Positions 37,686-45,967 of a DNA stretch of 64,000 nucleotides are shown here, piece by piece. The DNA comes from an uncultured Saprospiraceae bacterium (GTDB taxonomy: Bacteria > Bacteroidota > Bacteroidia > Chitinophagales > Saprospiraceae), in assembly GCA_938003955.1 (NCBI GenBank), contig CALKXE010000002.1, positions 41,296 to 105,295 of the forward strand. Direction: 5' to 3'. Numbering within the stretch: the stretch's first letter is position 1; each line of letters starts with the position of its first letter. Under the pieces are notes generated by a model that ran no database searches, was not told the origin of the DNA, and worked only from the letters and a program-made list of their open reading frames with translations. A program made the translations under genes and the position numbers.

Positions 37686-39392
37686 TTATTTTTTTGAATC
37701 CTTCACCCAAGATTTCACAATCCTATCTAGGGTCGCCATCGGGATACTTCCGTTCGCCAATACTGTATCATGAAATGCTCTAATATCAAACTTGTCTCCA
37801 AGAGTTTCTTCTGCGTATATCCTTAGCTTTCTTATTTTCAATTCACCTAACTTGTATGACACCGCTTGTCCTGGCCACCCGATATATCGATTAATCTCAG
37901 TGCCTACTTCGTGAAGTGACAAGGCTGTGTTACTCTTCATAAATTCGAATGCCTTCTCTCTGGACCATCCTAAGTAGTGCATACCTGGATCTACGACTAA
38001 TCTACACGCTCGCCACATTTCATATACCAAAGCTCCAAACTCTTCATACTCGGTATGGTACATTCCTGCTTCTTTGCCTAGATATTCGCAATACAAAGCC
38101 CAACCTTCACCAAATGCAGATAAATATTGACTCTTTCTGAATTTAGGCAGATCCATTTCGGCAGCCAACATAATCTGGGTATGATGGCCTGGCACACCTT
38201 CATGTAGAGATAATGAAGGCAATACATATAAAGGTCTGCTTTCTAGGCTTGTCGTATTTACCCAATATTGACCCGCTTTTTTATCTTCATATGATCCTCC
38301 CGAATACCTACCAGTTGTATAATTGGGAGCGAGTGCTTCAGGTACAGGCTTTACTGTAAGTGGCATCATAGGAAGTTTATTAAAGTAGTCTGGCAGTTTA
38401 CCTTCCATTTCCTTTGTTATCCATGCCGCATAGTGCAATAATTCTTTGCCCGTTTTGGGATAGAACTGCGGGTCAGTTCTTAGGAATTCGCAGAAATCCG
38501 CAAAGCTTCCCTCAAAAGCTAACTTAGTAATAATATCCTCCATTTCCGTTCTGATTCTTGACACTTCGCTCATACCAATGTCAAAGACTTCTTGAGGAGT
38601 TATATCTTCTGTTGCAAAATATCGTACCCTTTGTTCATAGAACTCTTTACCACCATTAATCGACCGCACACCTATCTCTTCTGGCGCATTCTGCAAATAT
38701 TCATTTTCTAAATAATCTACCAACTTTTTATAGGCAGGTATCACTTGTGATGAAATCGCATTTATTGCTTTCTTTTGAATTTCAGTTCCTTGCACCGCTT
38801 TGGAGAAGAAGTTATTGTCCGCTTCTGATTCAGACACTTCTTTTGCCATTCCTAGACAAATACCTGTAATCAATTTAGGTGAACTAACTCCGCGTTTCTG
38901 TCCTGCCTTTAGATTTTCTATTTGAGAATCAATATATGCTGGAATCATATTTAGTTTATTCAAGTATTTAATCCCATCCTCTTCAGAATTAATCCTCGTT
39001 CCACTTATCCTATATATAATGCCTGTCAGAAATCCGCCTTCTGCAGTAAGTGGCATTTCATGTTTTCTCCAATCTATTTTAAATATTCGATCTTCAATTA
39101 TAAGTTCCAATAGATCTAAGTTGATCAAATCTTGTTCATCAGCAGTTGCTCTATCAATAGATTTTACATCGACTAATATTTGACTTAGCCTCGAACGAAG
39201 ATTACTTGTCTTTGATTCTGAGAATGTGGGCCATGTAGACTTATCTTTCTCCGCTTCATTGTCATTGTCATTGTCACTGTTATCTACTGATTCATAGGCA
39301 CCGATTATCGACTCTATAGATTGACTGTAGAGCCCTATTGTTCCTAAAGAAAAAATCAATATAAAAACTAGTCTAGGTATTCTATTGATCAT
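37686..39392 (-). CDS. DUF885 family secreted metallopeptidase-like protein
   Basis: 568 residues from MINRIPRLVFILIFSLGTIG, a signal peptide; the longer frame overlaps the small gene upstream. The zinc-type motif is LHEGVPGHHTQIMLA near residue 400, with a downstream acidic segment FGEGWALYCEYLGKEAGMY, as in DUF885 proteins. The family is thought to be a metallopeptidase of unknown substrate. A low-complexity DNDNDNE stretch follows the signal peptide. The ATG lies inside the 3' end of a small membrane protein gene (11-base overlap), implying translational coupling. Confidence 0.85.
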   Translation of the reverse strand: MINRIPRLVFILIFSLGTIGLYSQSIESIIGAYESVDNSDNDNDNEAEKDKSTWPTFSESKTSNLRSRLSQILVDVKSIDRATADEQDLINLDLLELIIEDRIFKIDWRKHEMPLTAEGGFLTGIIYRISGTRINSEEDGIKYLNKLNMIPAYIDSQIENLKAGQKRGVSSPKLITGICLGMAKEVSESEADNNFFSKAVQGTEIQKKAINAISSQVIPAYKKLVDYLENEYLQNAPEEIGVRSINGGKEFYEQRVRYFATEDITPQEVFDIGMSEVSRIRTEMEDIITKLAFEGSFADFCEFLRTDPQFYPKTGKELLHYAAWITKEMEGKLPDYFNKLPMMPLTVKPVPEALAPNYTTGRYSGGSYEDKKAGQYWVNTTSLESRPLYVLPSLSLHEGVPGHHTQIMLAAEMDLPKFRKSQYLSAFGEGWALYCEYLGKEAGMYHTEYEEFGALVYEMWRACRLVVDPGMHYLGWSREKAFEFMKSNTALSLHEVGTEINRYIGWPGQAVSYKLGELKIRKLRIYAEETLGDKFDIRAFHDTVLANGSIPMATLDRIVKSWVKDSKK

Positions 39393-39579
39393 TATAAGCT
39401 CCTTTTTTGTTATTTCTCCATACATTATATCCACCTACAGCTGCAGCGATAAACATCGATCTGTACCAAATCCAATTTTCTAACGACCCATCTACTACAT
39501 ATCTGAAGATTGCAATAAGCCCCATAAACATTGCTATGTATGAAACAAAATTGGCAACCATTTTCATATTTATATTCAT
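39382..39579 (-). CDS. Small membrane protein coupled to DUF885 peptidase
   Basis: 65 residues from MNINMKMVANFVSYIAMFMG; the longer open frame begins with unlikely low-complexity sequence. Two hydrophobic segments are separated by RYVVDGSLENWIWYRS: VANFVSYIAMFMGLIAIF and MFIAAAVGGYNVW. The C-terminus is short and charged. Its stop codon lies 8 bases inside the DUF885 gene, so they share a message. No family is recognised. Confidence 0.6.
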   Translation of the reverse strand: MNINMKMVANFVSYIAMFMGLIAIFRYVVDGSLENWIWYRSMFIAAAVGGYNVWRNNKKGAYNDQ

Positions 39580-39717
39580 GCTATTTCTATTTGTACAATA
39601 ATACAGAAATATATTTAAAGAATAGAAGTTGTAATGATTGGTGTGTCTATATGTGTGTGTGTATGTATGTAACAAACTGTACGGAAGAAGAAATTTAATA
39701 CAGCAAGATACTAGCAA

Positions 39718-40278
39718 GGGAGATAATCAAAATCACCGATAAACCACGGCGACTCACTATGGGGTCAATAAAAATATTAAGATTCTAATCTAGAACATGG
39801 AAACCTCTATGAAATTAGAACTAACCATTCACCTTAAAGAACCGGGTTGACTTGCAATAAGTCCTTTACGTTGTGCTAAATTAGTTATCATGAATTCAGA
39901 GTATTCATCCTGCTGTAGCTATTTATGTAATAATGAATTGATCTCAGCGAGATCACCTATGGTGTTGTGTAATTTGTTCGACACAAATAGTTGCGCATTT
40001 AAAACAAAATACTTTTACAAATAAAATATTGATAACTAAAAGACCATTCTTGGCTTGACTATATTAATTAAAGATTGCCATCATTGTGTCAAATAGATAA
40101 GTACAGCAAACATAAGCCAGCTAATACTATTAGATTTGTATCTATACTAACCTAATACAGCTTGCAAGTAACTACTATTAGATTTGTATCTATACAAATC
40201 TAGAAAAGCTTGCCAGTAAATACTATTAGATTTGTATATAACTAACCTAATACAGCTTAAAACTTAAAATCATATCAA
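39718..40278. other. Intergenic region with hairpin and tandem repeats
   Basis: No gene is seen. It holds a hairpin TGATCTC-AGC-GAGATCA (39939-39955), related to those at 35295 and 35417, and the tandem repeat at 40125-40262 in front of the SCO/cytochrome operon. Confidence 0.6.
40125..40262 (+). repeat. Three tandem 48-bp repeats, each with a -7-like box
   Basis: TACTATTAGATTTGTAT starts at 40125, 40173 and 40221, an exact 48-base period. Each copy carries TAGATTTG (40131-40138, 40179-40186, 40227-40234), a match to TAnnTTTG. A TTG lies 14 bases before the second and third boxes, shorter than the normal 17-23. The last box is 45 bases before the ATG at 40279. Confidence 0.75.
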
Positions 40279-40665
40279 ATGAAAAGACTATTAATATTTC
40301 TTTGCTTAATCAGCCTTATCTCTTCTTGCAGAGAAAAATCAACATTAGAACAAGAAGTAATAGCTGTCCATGATGAAGTGATGCCAAAATTAGGTGAGCT
40401 TAACAAAGACCGTAAGGGCCTTCAATCCATTCTCAAAAGCACGACTGACGAATCCATAAAAACAGAGTTACTAACCGCTATTACCGCTCTCGAAAAAGCA
40501 GATGATGGCATGATGGACTGGATGTCTGATTGGAAAGTTCCAAGCGAGCCTACTGAGCAGAAGGCCTATTTAGAAAAAGAAATGATTCGGATTACAAAAG
40601 TAAAAACCGATATGTTGGAGAGCATGAAAAATGCTAAACTATTAAAAGAAAAACATACTAAATAA
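40279..40665 (+). CDS. Small helical lipoprotein at the head of the SCO/cytochrome operon
   Basis: 128 residues, signal with lipobox (LLIFLCLISLISSCREK). The mature part is helical and charged: VIAVHDEVMPKLGELNKDRK, ALEKADDGMMDWMSDWKVP, LEKEMIRITKVKTDMLESMK. His and Met residues (HDEVMP, DDGMMDWM) could bind copper, which would fit the next gene, but this is speculation. Its stop overlaps the SCO start (TAATG), and such short lipoproteins next to SCO genes are seen in other Bacteroidota. Confidence 0.7.
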   Translation: MKRLLIFLCLISLISSCREKSTLEQEVIAVHDEVMPKLGELNKDRKGLQSILKSTTDESIKTELLTAITALEKADDGMMDWMSDWKVPSEPTEQKAYLEKEMIRITKVKTDMLESMKNAKLLKEKHTK

Positions 40666-41291
40666 TGAGACTAACAGCAATACTAACAATAGCAATTCTA
40701 AGTCTAATCAACACAAGTTGTAAAGACAATACTTCTACTGCATTACCGAAATTAGGCTTCAAAAAGGTAGTAGACAATGAGGAAGTAGATCATATAGTGA
40801 AAGATTGGTCATTTCTCAATAGCGACAGCATACGTGTTACAAATAAAGACTTGTCAGATGTAGTTTATGTATCTGATTTTTTCTTCCGATCATGCCCAAC
40901 AACATGCCCTAAGGTAGCCAGAGAGATGAAGCGAGTGTATACAGAGTTCGAATCCAACCCTCAGGTTAAATTTGTTTCATTTACACTTGATCCAAAAAGA
41001 GATTCTCCTCAAAAGCTAAAGGAATATGCAGCTAATTTACAAGTAAGAACTGACAAATGGTGGTTTCTTCACGGAGACAAAGATGAAACTTATGACCTGA
41101 CTGGAGAGTACTTACAGATTGGATTCGAGGATGAAGATGCGCCAGGTGGCTTCGACCATAGCGGTAAATTAATATTGACTGACAAAGCTGGTCATATAAG
41201 ATCATTCTCAGAAGGAACAGACCCTGATGAGACACCAAAACTGATAAGAGATATCAATACCTTACTCAAAGAATATGAAAGTAAAAATTAG
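40665..41291 (+). CDS. SCO1/SenC family copper-binding lipoprotein
   Basis: 208 residues. Lipoprotein signal AILTIAILSLINTSCKD. The thioredoxin-like fold has the copper motif FRSCPTTCPKVAREM (CxxxC) and the distal His in GFDHSGKLILTD; FVSFTLDPKRDSPQKLKEY is also typical. It should deliver copper to the CuA site of a cytochrome oxidase or act as a thiol reductase in the periplasm. It overlaps the small lipoprotein gene by one base and the cytochrome c gene by 17 bases. Confidence 0.9.
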   Translation: MRLTAILTIAILSLINTSCKDNTSTALPKLGFKKVVDNEEVDHIVKDWSFLNSDSIRVTNKDLSDVVYVSDFFFRSCPTTCPKVAREMKRVYTEFESNPQVKFVSFTLDPKRDSPQKLKEYAANLQVRTDKWWFLHGDKDETYDLTGEYLQIGFEDEDAPGGFDHSGKLILTDKAGHIRSFSEGTDPDETPKLIRDINTLLKEYESKN

Positions 41292-41682
41292 CATTCCTTT
41301 ATTATTCCTACTGATTATATCTAGCTTGTTCGTACTGGAAAGTTGCGAACAAGAGACTTACGCCCATGGTAAAAGACTATATGAGGCACAGTGCAACAAC
41401 TGTCATATGGAAGATGGCGTTGGACTTGCAAAACTGATACCTCCGCTAGCCAAATCTGATTGGCTAAAAAACAATCAGGACAAGGTTGCTTGTATATTCA
41501 GATATGGTCAAAAGGGAGAGGTCGTAGTAAACGGAGTGACATACAATCAAGAAATGCCTGGACAGAAATACACAGAAGTACAGATAACTAATATCATAAA
41601 CTACATCAATAATTCTTGGGGGAATGATTTTGGCGTAGTCACACTTAAGGAATCAACTGTTGCTTTGAGGAATTGTAAGTAG
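41275..41682 (+). CDS. Cytochrome c lipoprotein
   Basis: 135 residues. Signal peptide with lipobox (LIISSLFVLESCEQ). Haem site CNNCH in LYEAQCNNCHMEDGVGL; the axial Met is in NQEMPGQKYT. The fold is a class I cytochrome c. Two further cysteines (KVACIFRYG, RNCK) are unusual and may form a disulfide. It needs the ccmB/ccmC-type maturation pathway also present in this window, and is likely an electron carrier to the oxidase that the SCO protein serves. Confidence 0.88.
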   Translation: MKVKISIPLLFLLIISSLFVLESCEQETYAHGKRLYEAQCNNCHMEDGVGLAKLIPPLAKSDWLKNNQDKVACIFRYGQKGEVVVNGVTYNQEMPGQKYTEVQITNIINYINNSWGNDFGVVTLKESTVALRNCK

Positions 41683-41698
41683 CTGATCTATGGGGTTT

Positions 41699-41925
41699 GG
41701 CATTGATAAAACACGGAAAACACAGATTTAGCGGATTGAAACGGATTTTTCTTAAAGTGACTATGACGATTATTTACGAGATATGTTCTTGTGCTTTGAG
41801 CGAACGAGGAGTTGGTATTGATGGAACGCGGATGACGCTGATTCAGCGGATTAAAACGGATTATTCTTAAAGTGACGACAACGATTATTTACGAGATATG
41901 TTATTGGGCTTGAGCCTTGTAAATG
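41699..41925. repeat. Tandem ~115-bp duplication after the cytochrome operon
   Basis: Copy 1 starts at 41699 (GGCATTGAT...ACACGGAAAACACAG), copy 2 at 41814 (GGTATTGAT...AACGCGGATGACGCT). Both continue with AGCGGATT[GA]AAACGGATT and ACGATTATTTACGAGATATG. The ACGGAT-type phrase resembles dispersed repeats seen in many Bacteroidota genomes (recalled). No coding potential is seen. Confidence 0.75.
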
Positions 41926-41939
41926 ATTTGGCGATCTTA

Positions 41940-42506
41940 TCAATTATTGGGATTATCTTTTAGATCATCTGTAAAGTGCTTAATGGTCTTATCTCGAGCA
42001 AACCTTTCTGCATTATAGCTTTTCGATTGATTTTTAGGAATTGACAATGATTGAAATTCATTTCCCTTTAGTAATCGCGCTGTAAATACGATCTGGCCCA
42101 CATGATATGCATAGTGACTGATTTGTCTTATAATGGCGTCATGAAATGTACATCCCATATTCCGGATATAGACAATCGTCTCTAAATCGTTATCGTTTGC
42201 ATTACCTAATGTATCCTCTAGACTTTGCCATCCTTCAGCCCAGTAATGGAGCAACTCTTCCTTTGTATTAAAAGAATTTATAAACTCATCGTCTCTGTTA
42301 CGCCATGATTTCTCACCATCAGACTCAAATACATTTGTCCATCTTGACAGCATATTTCCAGCCATATGTTTCATTATCACTGCAATAGAATTACTTTCAG
42401 CACTAGGCATTTCAAAGACATGTTCGTCTGATATCTGAGAGACTGCCTTCTCTGCTAATGAACGGTAGTAATGGAATTGTTTTTGGTATGCAGCTATTTT
42501 TGACAT
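41940..42506 (-). CDS. DinB-superfamily protein (DUF1572)
   Basis: 188 residues, a four-helix bundle. Putative metal ligands are the three histidines typical of DinB-like proteins: IMKHMAGNMLSRW and, late, RQISHYAYHVGQIV. The N-terminus (YQKQFHYYRSLAEKAVSQI) fits DUF1572. Members include thiol transferases, but this protein's reaction is not known. Single gene, divergent from the ribF fusion gene with 116 bases between. Confidence 0.8.
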   Translation of the reverse strand: MSKIAAYQKQFHYYRSLAEKAVSQISDEHVFEMPSAESNSIAVIMKHMAGNMLSRWTNVFESDGEKSWRNRDDEFINSFNTKEELLHYWAEGWQSLEDTLGNANDNDLETIVYIRNMGCTFHDAIIRQISHYAYHVGQIVFTARLLKGNEFQSLSIPKNQSKSYNAERFARDKTIKHFTDDLKDNPNN

Positions 42507-42590
42507 TGCACTAAGTTTTCATCTATAACGAATAAGAATAAAAAATATATCTCTATATCTAAGATAGTCCATAAATTTAAACAAATGAAG

Positions 42591-42598
42591 TACATTTG
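42591..42598 (+). promoter_or_regulatory. -7 box of the ribF-GT2 operon
   Basis: TACATTTG, 24 bases before the ATG at 42623; the -33 is not clear. Confidence 0.5.
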
Positions 42599-42622
42599 CA
42601 CTGTAGCAAGAGTAAGAAATAG

Positions 42623-44611
42623 ATGAGAATATTTAGGGATATCAACGAACTTCCCAATTTTAAAAATGCCGTTCTGACAATCGGGTCCTTTGATGGAGTC
42701 CATCGAGGTCATCAAAAGATCATAAAACGGATAAATCACCTGGCAAAGGAGATTGACGGTGAGAGTGTTATAATTACATTTGATCCTCATCCGCGTAAGA
42801 TAATCTATCCTAAGGATGATTCTTTTGTGCTACTCAATACGCTGGACGAAAAAATAGATCTAATAGAAAGCTTCGGAGTCGACAATTTAGTGATCGTCCC
42901 TTTTTCTGTCGAATTTTCGCAACAGCCACCTAGAGAGTATATTGAACGTTTCTTGTTGAACAGTTTCAAACCATCCTATATAGTTATTGGTTACGACCAT
43001 AGATTCGGACTAAATAGAGAAGGAAACATTGATCTCCTAGAAGAATATAGCCCAGAGCATAAATTCGAGGTGATTCAGATAAAAAAACAAGAATTAGAAG
43101 ATATTACCATAAGTTCTACCAAGATTAGAACCGCAATAAAAGAAGGTGATATAGAAGGTGCAAATCAATTCTTAAATCATAATTACAAGATCTCAGGAAT
43201 AGTTGGGCATGGTGACAAAATAGGTAATACAATAGGCTACCCTACTGCAAATATTGAGATAAATGAAAAACATAAACTTAAGCCTCAAGAAGGTGTCTAT
43301 GCAGTAACCTGCGATATAGAAGGCCTGCATAAAAAAGGCATGATGTATATAGGGACTAGACCGACTATATCAGGCGTTACCCACAAACAAAAAATCGAAG
43401 TCAATATTTTTGAATTTGATGATAACATCTACAATAAACCGATAGAAGTATCTGTGTTGACTCGAATAAGAGGAGACCAAAAGTTTGATTCGTTATCTGA
43501 GTTAAAAGGTCAACTAGCTATGGATAAAATTGCAGTTCAAGATTTTTTTGACACACCTCCGCCTGAAGTTCACTCTCAGGATAGAGTTTGCATAGCTATC
43601 TTAAACTGGAACGGCGAAGAATACTTAGAGTCCTATCTTCCGCAAGTACTTTACTCATCATCCGATCCAATTAACATTGCTGTGATAGATAATGCCTCTG
43701 ATGATGACTCAGTCGCATATGTACAAGACTGGCATCCCGAAGTACAGATGATACAACTTCCTAAGAATTACGGATTTGCTGAGGGATACAATAGAGGCAT
43801 GGAGTATATTGATGCTGAATATACTGTCATTCTTAATTCTGATGTAAGTGTCAAAACAGAGTGGTTAGACCCAATATTAGAGGCAATGGACAATGATCCT
43901 ACCTTAGCTATTTGTCAACCCAAAATACTGAGCCTAGAAGAAAAGGACTCGTTTGAATATGCAGGAGCAAGTGGTGGTTTTTTAGACAGTCTAGGTTATC
44001 CATATTGTAGAGGACGTATATTCAACAATCTTGAAAAAGATAATGGCCAATATGATGATGAAATGTCTATCGACTGGGCAAGTGGCGCCGCTATGGTCGT
44101 AAGGACTGAGGTTTTTAAAAATCTTGGTGGATTCGACAGTGACTACTTTGCTCATATGGAAGAAATTGACTTTTGTATCAGAGCAAGAAAATGCGGTCAC
44201 AAAATCAAAGTTATTCCGCAATCCACAGTCTTTCATCTCGGTGGTGGCACATTAGATTATAGTAGCCCTAGAAAGGTAAAACTTAACTTTAGGAATAGTC
44301 TTTACACGTTATACAAAAATGAGAATGCCGGTAGTTTAATCTGGAAGTTACCTGTCAGATTAATACTTGATGGAGTTGCTGCTGCAAAGTTCTTAACAGA
44401 AGGTAAAACATCTAACATCAAAGCAATTATAGGCGCACATTGGAAATTCTTTAGCCAGATTCCAACGTTGACAAAGAAGAGAAAAACTCTCAAAAAAATA
44501 ATTCAAAAACACAAAGTAGGTAACCCTACTCCACAATCTAGATACTCGTCTTCTATTGTCCTTGACTTCTATATAAAAGGAAAAAAGACGTTTGATAAAT
44601 TGAGCAAGTAA
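42623..44611 (+). CDS. ribF: Fusion: bifunctional riboflavin kinase/FAD synthetase (RibF) + family 2 glycosyltransferase
   Basis: 662 residues in one frame. Residues 1-~312 are a complete RibF: GSFDGVHRGHQ and ISSTKIR (FMN adenylyltransferase), then GNTIGYPTANIEI and VNIFEFDDNIY (riboflavin kinase), ending at LAMDKIAVQDFF where RibF proteins normally stop. A short linker (DTPPPEVHSQDR) leads into a complete GT2: VCIAILNWNGEEYL, VIDNASDDDS, NYGFAEGYNRGM, the metal site VILNSDVSV, and FAHMEEIDFCIRARKCGH; C-terminal NFRNSLYTLYKNE is typical of Bacteroidota rhamnosyl-type GT2s. The RibF part makes FMN and FAD; the GT2 part should add a sugar to a surface glycan. In other genomes these are separate genes. 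The pseudouridine synthase gene overlaps its stop by one base. Confidence 0.9.
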   Translation: MRIFRDINELPNFKNAVLTIGSFDGVHRGHQKIIKRINHLAKEIDGESVIITFDPHPRKIIYPKDDSFVLLNTLDEKIDLIESFGVDNLVIVPFSVEFSQQPPREYIERFLLNSFKPSYIVIGYDHRFGLNREGNIDLLEEYSPEHKFEVIQIKKQELEDITISSTKIRTAIKEGDIEGANQFLNHNYKISGIVGHGDKIGNTIGYPTANIEINEKHKLKPQEGVYAVTCDIEGLHKKGMMYIGTRPTISGVTHKQKIEVNIFEFDDNIYNKPIEVSVLTRIRGDQKFDSLSELKGQLAMDKIAVQDFFDTPPPEVHSQDRVCIAILNWNGEEYLESYLPQVLYSSSDPINIAVIDNASDDDSVAYVQDWHPEVQMIQLPKNYGFAEGYNRGMEYIDAEYTVILNSDVSVKTEWLDPILEAMDNDPTLAICQPKILSLEEKDSFEYAGASGGFLDSLGYPYCRGRIFNNLEKDNGQYDDEMSIDWASGAAMVVRTEVFKNLGGFDSDYFAHMEEIDFCIRARKCGHKIKVIPQSTVFHLGGGTLDYSSPRKVKLNFRNSLYTLYKNENAGSLIWKLPVRLILDGVAAAKFLTEGKTSNIKAIIGAHWKFFSQIPTLTKKRKTLKKIIQKHKVGNPTPQSRYSSSIVLDFYIKGKKTFDKLSK

Positions 44612-45336
44612 TGAAGAAGAAATTAGAGATTATATACGAAGATGAATATATGTTAGCGGTGAACAAGCCTGCTGGCCTACTTACTATTCCTGACAGATTT
44701 CGTCATGATATCCCAAATCTATTTGCGATGTTGGTTGCAGATCGGGATGAGTTATATACGGTTCACCGTCTTGACAAAAACACGAGTGGTGGAATCTTGT
44801 TTGCCAAGGATAAAGAAACACATCGTATCCTAAATAAAATGTTCATGGATCGAGTTCCTGAAAAGTACTACGTGGCTGTCGTAGACGGTGTATTCAGGGA
44901 AAAAGAGGGAGAAGTAAACCAACCTCTGTCCGAATCTACTACGACTAGAGGAAAGATGTTAGTGCATCCAAGAGGCAAAGATTCAAGAACTGCATATAAG
45001 GTAATAGAAGAGTTTGGTAATTTTACTTTTGTACAGTTGAGAATATTTTCTGGGCGATTACATCAGATACGTGTACATATGTCTCATATTGGGCATCCGC
45101 TATTAGTCGATCACTTATATGGTAAGCGTGAGGGTTTCTTCTTGTCCGAGATTAAGAAGAGAAAATTCAACATGAAAAAAGGGGAAGATGAAAGAGCACT
45201 TCTTACACGTCAACCGCTGCATAGTAGAAGATTAAAATTCCCTCATCCACATACGGAAAAACCGATGGATATGGAATTCCCTATCCCAAAGGATATCAAT
45301 GCAATTCTGAAACAGTTTAAGAAGATTTTGAAATAA
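44611..45336 (+). CDS. RluA-family RNA pseudouridine synthase
   Basis: 241 residues. The catalytic Asp is in TVHRLDKNTSGGILFAK; other family motifs are LTIPDRFRHDIPNL, YYVAVVDGVF, GRLHQIRVHMSHIGHPLL and the closing RRLKFPHP. No S4 domain is present. It converts specific uridines in rRNA or tRNA to pseudouridine; which site is unknown. Its ATG shares one base with the stop of the RibF-GT2 gene (TAATG). A repeat array begins 15 bases after the stop. Confidence 0.9.
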   Translation: MKKKLEIIYEDEYMLAVNKPAGLLTIPDRFRHDIPNLFAMLVADRDELYTVHRLDKNTSGGILFAKDKETHRILNKMFMDRVPEKYYVAVVDGVFREKEGEVNQPLSESTTTRGKMLVHPRGKDSRTAYKVIEEFGNFTFVQLRIFSGRLHQIRVHMSHIGHPLLVDHLYGKREGFFLSEIKKRKFNMKKGEDERALLTRQPLHSRRLKFPHPHTEKPMDMEFPIPKDINAILKQFKKILK

Positions 45337-45350
45337 CTTGACTTGACTTC

Positions 45351-45520
45351 GGCTTCGCTCAGTCTGCGTTCTGGCTTCGCTCAGTCTGCGTTCTGGCTTC
45401 GCTCAGTCGGCGTTGAGGATTTGTTTTGGCTTCGCTCAGTCGGCGTTGAGGATTTGTTTTGGCTTCGCTCAGTCGGCGTTTGGGATTCACGTAGTTGGCG
45501 TTTGCTTTGCTCGGTCTACA
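45351..45520 (+). repeat. Tandem array of GGCTTCGCTCAGTC[GT]GCGTT units
   Basis: Units start at 45351, 45373, 45395, 45428 and 45461 with 22- and 33-base periods, and decay to the right. It starts 15 bases after the pseudouridine synthase stop. The repeats create open frames that look coding but are not. The same motif is inverted at 45853-45965. Confidence 0.9.
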
Positions 45521-45852
45521 TTGGATTTAATCAGTCGAATTTGGGATTTGATCCGGCCTTTTGACTGATAGATTATTTTTCTTTTTAGGGATATTAATAG
45601 GCTAAATTACCAAATTCGGGATCGCCCCTATAGGGCTTTTATTATGTTGTTATATTTCATGGTGGCTTTTCAGCCACCACTAAGGGGAATCGGTCCTTCA
45701 GACCTTTTTTACAATTTCCGCTTTATTTTTTAATTGAAGGTAATATTATAGTCCCTCACCTAAAAGAAACATCTCTACTCAGTGCCTGAGCGTAGTGATC
45801 ACGTTTTACCAAAACAACACCTTTCAATTGTAAACTTCTCAATGACTAAGCA
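45521..45852. other. Intergenic region with hairpins
   Basis: No gene. It carries GCCCCTATAGGGC-like, GGTGGCT-TTTC-AGCCACC (45661-45678) and GGTC-CTTCA-GACC hairpins, all of the kind found between convergent Bacteroidota genes. Confidence 0.6.
45661..45710 (+). terminator. Double-hairpin terminator
   Basis: GGTGGCT/AGCCACC (45661-45678), then GGTC/GACC (45692-45704) followed by TTTTTT (45705-45710). It could end the transcript of the RibF-GT2/pseudouridine synthase operon, although 325 bases past its last stop. Confidence 0.55.
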
Positions 45853-45965
45853 TCGCCGAACTGACACCGACTGAGCAAAACCGAACTGACGCCAACTAAA
45901 CGAAGCCGAACTGACACCGACTCAGCAAAGCCGAAATGACGCCGACTGAGCGAAGCCGAAGTCGA
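45853..45965 (-). repeat. Inverted array of the same repeat family
   Basis: Four degenerate ~25-base units (GCCGAACTGACACCGACTGA, ... GACGCCGACTGAGCGAAGCC). The unit GCCGACTGAGCGAAGCC is the reverse complement of GGCTTCGCTCAGTCGGC at 45428. The array ends next to the stop codon of the arrestin-fold gene (45968), mirroring the array after the pseudouridine synthase gene. Confidence 0.85.
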
Positions 45966-45967
45966 AG

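Noticed and set aside
39640..39672. TG-rich microsatellite as a phase-variable switch
   Set aside because: Too short and irregular, and it lies upstream of the chosen start of the small membrane gene rather than inside a coding region.
45343..45564. A 73-codon plus-strand open frame
   Set aside because: It is made by the GGCTTCGCTCAGTC repeat (the word WLRSVGVEDLF recurs) and has no gene features.
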